A DNA stretch of 64,000 nucleotides from Melastoma dodecandrum (Eukaryota; Streptophyta; Magnoliopsida; Myrtales; Melastomataceae). Below are positions 58,380 through 64,000 of this stretch, in pieces. Each line of letters begins with the position of its first letter. The first letter of the stretch is position 1. Below the pieces are notes generated by a model, which was not told the DNA's origin, ran no database searches, and saw nothing but the letters and a program-made list of their open reading frames with translations. The DNA lies in contig JARUPY010000125.1 in assembly GCA_029817715.1 (NCBI GenBank), positions 368,789 to 432,788 on the forward strand. The letters are read 5' to 3'. The translations under genes and the position numbers were made by a program.

Positions 58380-59490
58380 GTGAAGTCCTGGGGGTTCTCC
58401 CAGCATGGCCGGAAGTCTTAAGGTACTTGTCGGCCCGTTAGATTGCTGTGTGCGCTTCGCGTTTGCCGTGGTTGTAGCTTCGCCCCGGTGGTCAATGTCC
58501 ACAGCAGGACTGCTCCGGGGTATACCTGCATGGGAACGCGCCCTATCCCCGAATATGCCGGCTCAGTGCTAACGCACATCTCACGTGCTGCCGGTGACGC
58601 GACCGCTCACTTGGCCTTCGAGGGGTGTTTGGCTCTCTGCAGATTCCTGAGAAGATTATCTCGCCGGTTGTTGAAGGGGTTTAGTGATGGTCGATCCAGC
58701 CAGGACGGTCGGCCAGATTGATGGATCATCCCCATACGGAATCGCTAAACATCCCCGTTTGGTCATAGCGACGTCAGAGAAGAGGGCTCTAGGGGGCCCT
58801 ATAACATCGGCTGGTGGAATGGCCAACGTATAGGGCCGCACTGGCGCTGGGCACTTGCTTTCGCTGGTGAGTTCCCTGACCGCAGGTCGTGACGCCAGAC
58901 GAGAATACATCTTCCTCCAATTAGACCCCAACACTCATGCAGGGGAGTCGAAGCATGGAAGTCTTCCGCGTACCTGTTTTCATCAGCAAGAAATCCGTCG
59001 ACGGCCACATCGGCGGACGTGAAGATCACATTGATGGTGGCGGCCACTGTTCCTTTGGCCGCTGCCCGCCTTTGCAGCGAGGGAAGGCATTTGGGGGCTC
59101 TTGAGGAGTTTACCCATCGAGCAATCCTTGTCTGAGAACCTGCTTGCCGACGGACAAGGCGGAAGGGCCTCCCTTGTAGTACTCAGTAGTCCGCCACCAG
59201 GAAGAGACGGAGGGGGGCAGGGGCTCTGGGGGAATTGAGGGACTGGAGAAAGTCGAAGGACGATGGAGCGCTGGGCAGGGGAGAAGCGGCCGTACCAGAG
59301 GAGGTTGAGGGTGACGTTGCCTTTGAGAAGGGGGCCGTTGTGGTAGTTAAGGACGAGGGGCTGCTCCTGGACGAGCACGGGCAAGTTTACGAGCCGCAGC
59401 TGCGGCGGGAGGGGTGAAGAACATCAGCAATAGGAGGAAGCAAGAGAGGAGGAGTGAGGACAGATGGGGATGGCCGTAAGAACACTTCAT
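58380..59490 (-). CDS. EXORDIUM-like (phosphate-induced protein 1) copy 2
   Basis: ATG at 59490 opens a signal peptide (MKCSYGHPHLSSLLLSCFLL..), ending near PPAAAAARKL. After a 1-nt shift the family core follows: PVLVQEQPLVLNYHNGPLL, KGNVTLNLLWYGRFSPAQRS, then SLGKLLKSPQ, MPSLAAKAG, INVIFTSADVAVDGF, WPFHQPM, ATVLAGSTIT and, in scattered frames to about 58400, a C-terminal part resembling GxFPGYPGAVLVD. The product is a secreted apoplastic protein, about 310 residues in the family. TATAAAAA at 59588-59581 lies about 90 bp upstream of the ATG. Numerous 1-nt indels break the frame; the N-terminal third is well conserved. Confidence 0.82.
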
Positions 59491-59580
59491 GGTTTTGAGA
59501 GCTCAGTTTTGAGTAGTGGTTAGTAGTCGGTGGTAAGGCTTGGGTGTGGATTGAAGTGGAGGAAGAAGACCCAGCCCTGC

Positions 59581-59588
59581 TTTTTATA
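59581..59588 (-). promoter_or_regulatory. TATA box of EXORDIUM-like copy 2
   Basis: TATAAAAA on the minus strand, about 91 bp 5' of the start codon at 59490, a normal TATA-to-ATG spacing for a short leader. Confidence 0.6.
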
Positions 59589-62500
59589 CAAATTGAAAGG
59601 AGGATCGAGATGAAAACGGGGGGAGGGGGGGGGGGGTCGGTTGGGTTCTGGACAAAATGTTTGAGGACACCCTGGCCCGGATGTTATCCAAGAGCCGTGT
59701 GCCGGAGAAGGGTTTGACCCGATTCTTTTGGTTGGTCAGACACAACATAAAGAAAAAAGAATATAACAAAAGACAAATTGTTGTTCTTATCAGATGAGGG
59801 GGGTGGGGTAGGGCAGAGGCTTCCCCATCATCAGCGTTGATACCCGTGAAGGTTAAAAAACGTGCATGTCGTTTTTTCGTTTTAAATGGCATTTGGATTA
59901 GGGGTTTCTCTGAAGAACCCAACGCCCCATTATTGTCCTTTGAGACAAGTTGCTGGTATTGGGGTTTCAACCCTTTGGGGTAGTAAAAAAAAAAAGACGA
60001 GGTTAAGGCTTGAAAAAGTAGTGGTTTGAGGAGGATGGGACCTGGTAAAAGCATTTTGCTCTTTAATTTCCCTGCCAGCAGGAAGGAACTGGACAAAAGG
60101 GACAGTGAGGGGGGGGAGAGTTTCCTTTTTAAATGTGCGTAGTTATTGCAAGTGCAACTTGGACGTGGAGGTCCCGATCTTCAGGGGAGGGGTGTGTTTG
60201 AGGGTGATGTGACCTCAATGCACTAACTAGTACGTAGTCGGCTCGGTAAGACGGGCGTAGCGTAACGACCCGAAATTTCACGAAGAAAAATGAGTAATTA
60301 ATGGGTGGATAAGAGGGGTTGACGCGTATGCGCGAGTAAGGCGGCACGATTAAGGGGCCACGGGATGCTCAAAATCGAGGGTCCCTTAGATCGGCCCGGG
60401 ATGTATACGGGGTGTTAGAGAACGTGAAATGAGACAATAAAGTGGGTGTTGGATTTTGGAGAAGGCTCGTGCATCGGGCTGGAAAAAGGGGCTCGGAAGG
60501 GGTCCCATGAGAGCCGGGAAGGCTGAATGCTCGTGCCAAGATAGGCACTGGAGCATATGCTCGGGGGCGGTTGGGAGGTATAAGGACCTAGGAGTATGTA
60601 ATTACGTCGGTCGAGCCCGAAGACGAAACGCCTAGCGAAATGGGTGTGCTATCGTAGTGGATGTTTGGGCTGCCTTGAATGGGCAAGCCAGAGGGGGTTA
60701 GGAAACCTCCAGACCCCTGCCATCGTTGGAGGCGGAAGGGATGGCCAGAATGGCTGGAAAGGTTCCCCGTACCAGCAGTCGGATAATAGTGGATCGAGTG
60801 GGGGAGTCGGACGTATGTGGTGGATAAGCAATGAAGGTGTCGGTTTGTGTCCCGAGGGTGAAGCGAAGCGGACGTTCTTCGAAAAACCAATGGGGATGCC
60901 CTTGGAAGGAGCCTTAAAGGAAATGTGAACTCTCGTGTTCCTATCTTCTTGGAGAAGGCGAGGACAGCCCAAAATGGAGCAATTTGCAACAACACCCGCA
61001 TAGGTGTGCTGAAAATGGAAGGACGAAATGCGGGAGCGGTTTGGACAGGAGAATGATGTGATAGTGGGGAAGTTTATGACGGAGCGAAGATTCCAAGGTT
61101 TGAGGAATTGTGTATGAACTTAGAACGAATTATCGTGTTATAAAGAATGTAAGTCTTTTATCAGGTCTTGAGTATCGCGTATAATGTGCGCGCACATTGT
61201 CAGGAAACAATGCGTCATATATAGGGTTATGTCAGAAATCGAAATTGTAAACGATTGTATTGACTATCTTGTAAGTGATGGAGCAATAAAAAAGATGGTT
61301 TTAAAAATTTATTTTTAATCTTGCGATCCTGTAGTTAGTCACATGGTAGGAGTTCATGCAAGAAACCAAAATAGATTCGATCACAAGTGTAACCGACGTT
61401 GTTGATATCATTTAGTGGATGGTTACTGATCTTTTAGTCAGCAGTTTGCCGACGCCCATTTCCCGCGACCACCCATCTTCTAGGGACAAACACGTGGGAA
61501 CACAATCAGTATTGGCTTTTGTAAATAATCAGGTTGGAAAAGGGCAACTGCAGGATGTAAAGAGATTGGGAGTAGTGGGCCAGGCTAGGCATCTATCGTT
61601 TAGGGACGGAACTCGTCGGTAGGGGGGGGGGGGCGGTGGCCGCTTTTTCCTCGAGTATATGAATAAAACGTGTACAAATGCCAACCTCTCGCACGCTGAC
61701 GGAGACTAAATATAACCAATCAATCACAGTCCAACGAGCAGACAAACTCATACCGCCTGCGAATTAAAAATAAAAAAAAGGTGGTTTCTATGCTTTGCTT
61801 TGGTGGGGGTGGGGGGGGAGGTGTCGGTGCGGTTTAGATTGACTCGTTCTCGAAAAAGCCAGGTGGTTTTTGTTTTGGCCGGCCTCGCCGTCTTGGGTGG
61901 AGTAAGACAATGATGATTCATTCTGCTTCCCGCGCTTCTTTAATTTGCAAAACCCTCGCTTGAGGGTTCGGGGCGTAACAAGGAACTACATTCACTTCAG
62001 AAATATCGCATAACTACACAGTCCGGATATTATTTTTTTTTTGTCCTAAGTCATTGCGGAGGAAAGGGCTAAAGACGCTCCCCGACGGAAGACTTCTTCG
62101 AGCATTGTGAGTGCCATCGTTGTTTCCGTGAGAGTGGTTCACGTTGCCAAATATCAGGACTAAATCATACCATATAACTTTAACTAAAACTTAATGTATT
62201 TCGTTAAAAGCAAATAAATAAACCAGTTTCCGAAACTTAGGATAAGGTCCCAAAGTAAGTCACACTGAAGTGTCCGTGTGAGCCGCGGTGACTTCAATCG
62301 CCTTGTCACAACCGTTGCACTGAAATCAATCATTTTCTCGGCCATCTCGACGTGTCGCCGGCAACACCAGCAACCGACAGTTATTGCCGATTCATGCACC
62401 TTCTCTGACAATCCTGAATGATCGAATCAAACTGGAGAGGGAGGAGGGGGGAAGAAGACAGAGTTTGATGATTAAACAACTTTTAAGTAACGGGTTTGTC

Positions 62501-62885
62501 TTTTACGAGCAGCAATGTTGGGAGTGGGCAAGGGGAGGGGGAGGGCGGGCAGCTTTTCATTGACTGGGGGAGGTTTGATGGACGGGAAATTATGAAGTGG
62601 GTAAGAAGAATACAAAGGCTACCTCTATAATTCTTAACCAATGTTTCCACACTGTGGATTGACCATCGAATTCTTCAAGTTCACGCACTCGCACTGCCGT
62701 TAGGATTGATTAAGCAAAAAAGGGGGAGATTTCGGTCCTATTTATCCTCGGGAGTTACAACAAAATCAACGAGAATCCCAACTTATAGAAAAAAGCCAAA
62801 AATATGTACCACTCCCCCCCCCACCCCGCCCGACCGACCTCCCAAACCCAACAAGGAGAACTTGTTCCTGATGTCTTTTCCCACC
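59589..62885. other. Spacer between EXORDIUM-like copies 2 and 3, possible old LTR
   Basis: From about 60260 (TAACGACCCGAAATTTCACG) the sequence resembles the start of Ty3/gypsy chromovirus (Tekay-like) LTRs, and at 61973-61980 GGGGCGTAACA resembles the matching end, so a degenerate solo LTR of about 1.7 kb is possible. No target duplication was seen. Poly-G tracts are at 59625-59636 and 61622-61633. No gene was recognised. Confidence 0.35.
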
Positions 62886-62886
62886 C

Positions 62887-63972
62887 CTAAACGCAAAGTG
62901 GAACCATGTGGAAGTAGATGGAATCAATACAAAGGCAGGGAAGCAAGTGCTTCCTCGCCGTTTCAACACCCCATTCGCATTGTAAGCTCGCTTCTCGCCT
63001 CCCGATCTCCTTGGTCCACCAGGAGGTTCCCGCCCCCCCCCGAACATAACCTGGGTACGCCCCCGTTCCCCCGTATATCCCCAGGTGCACGGCCGAACGC
63101 CGCCTCCAGGGTGCGCGTCCTTTGTCCCCCCTGGAAGAACCCGTTTCCCGAAGGGATTTGTTCGCCGTCCTGCTCGCCAACAGGCATCGCGATGTTGATC
63201 AACCATCCCGTCGATCCCCACGTCGTTGTTGGGCCGCCACGTAGCGGCTGGGGATCTGGGGGCCAATACAACGGCTGGTGGAGCAAGGCACAACGCGCCA
63301 CTTGCCCCAGGCACTGCTTCTCCGAGTTTGCCCGAATCCCAGAATGTACGGCGAACTTGTACCTTTCTTGCCGTTACCCCGTTGGGCACGGCGGATCTCA
63401 GGGGCCTGAACCGTGAGTGCACGCCACCTGCTGCTGCAGTGTGAAACCCTTCGACGGCTACGTCGTCTTTGCCGTTAGCCAACGACGTTGATGGGCAGTT
63501 CTCTCTGGGCCACCGCGAGAAGCCAGCTCAAGGATCTGTCCTTCGGGGTTGAGGGACACTTGCCGAGGTGAGTAGGGAGTCGTTCTGAGGATCTTGGGGC
63601 CGAGGGAATGGGAGGAGCCTGGGAAGGGACCTGGAGTGAGGTGGAGGAGAGTGGGGAGGTAGTACTTTTTCGACGTGTGGAACACCACCATTGGAGAGGG
63701 ACGGTGGGGGTAGACGGAGGCGGGGGATTTGGCCAAGGAGGAGATGAGAGTGCGGATGACTGACGGCGCGCTGGGGAGGGGGAAGAAGCGGCCGTACCAA
63801 GAGGAGAGTGGATGGAGATGGGGCACGGAGGAGGAGGGGGCTCCGTGATGGTATTGTGAGGAGGTTGGTTTGTGGCTGACGGAGCTCATGGAGCCTGCGG
63901 GGTGGCGGACGGTGGACAAGTGGGAGGGAAGGAAAGGATGAGGAAGACGAACAGGGAAGACGAGGCGCCCAT
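62887..63972 (-). CDS. EXORDIUM-like (phosphate-induced protein 1) copy 3
   Basis: ATG at 63972 begins a signal peptide MGASSSLFVFLILSFPP. Family pieces then follow in changing frames: STVRHPAGSMSSVSHKPTSS, QYHHGA, WYGRFF, LASRGGPERTA, AKDDVAVEGF, NNDVGIDGMV, NPFGKRVLPGGTKDAH (NPFGNGFFQG-type), PGDIRGNGGVPRL, RAYNANGV and a C-terminus closing at 62887. Position, orientation and spacing make it the third member of a minus-strand array. The product is a secreted growth-related protein. At least six frame changes are needed; conserved residues between them suggest errors rather than neutral decay. Its promoter lies outside the window. Confidence 0.8.
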
Positions 63973-64000
63973 TTCGTGCGACTCAACTGGGGGGATTTAT

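Noticed and set aside
62766..63482. Single long ORFs on both strands at the right end as new genes
   Set aside because: The minus strand contains frameshifted EXORDIUM-like sequence in several frames; the plus ORF is its shadow.

Overview
This is nuclear DNA of a flowering plant, probably a dicot. The genes have many short exons with GT-AG introns, the gene families are plant-specific (purine permease, VQ, HD-Zip, EXORDIUM-like, ATL RING-H2), and there is a complete Athila-type LTR retrotransposon whose primer-binding site matches plant tRNA-Asp. I cannot name the species.

Layout. 1-3.2 kb: no recognisable gene; degenerate repeat-like DNA with a cluster of hairpins. 3.2-10.3 kb: two intact genes in head-to-head orientation, a PEPKR2-type CDPK-related kinase (minus) and plastid SAICAR synthase PUR7 (plus, 12 exons). 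11.2-22.8 kb: a dead purine permease gene (minus) split by a small MITE-like element and by a 10.7-kb Athila-like retrotransposon (11954-22676) with a perfect 5-bp target duplication, LTRs about 1% different, one unbroken gag-pol frame, a separate third ORF, a 62-63-bp tandem repeat and two copies of the polypurine tract. 23.2-28.9 kb: an ANTH clathrin-adaptor gene with three clustered stops, an ATL-type RING-H2 ligase with one frameshift, and an intact five-exon small plastid membrane protein. 30-37 kb: an unrecognised set of exons, a broken HD-Zip I gene and a broken VQ gene. 38.3-41.7 kb: head-to-head 14-3-3 (minus) and ribosomal protein S6 (plus) sharing a promoter with telo-box and site II elements. 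42-51.7 kb: a JMJ21-like F-box/JmjC gene (minus) with long introns. 52-64 kb: very noisy sequence holding three EXORDIUM-like (phosphate-induced protein 1) copies on the minus strand and a possible old Ty3/gypsy LTR.

An overall pattern matters for reading the annotation. The left 23 kb is clean: a ~1755-codon ORF and a 12-exon gene have no frame error. From about 23 kb rightwards, conserved housekeeping genes with correct exon-intron structure carry many 1-nt indels, mostly insertions, and the 52-64 kb part is worse. I infer that much of the right side is unpolished long-read or gap-filled sequence, so several apparent pseudogenes there may be real, functional genes. The window shows no CRISPR array, no tRNA or rRNA gene and no obvious novel multi-gene system; its most unusual content is the recent nested retrotransposon insertion and its internal architecture.
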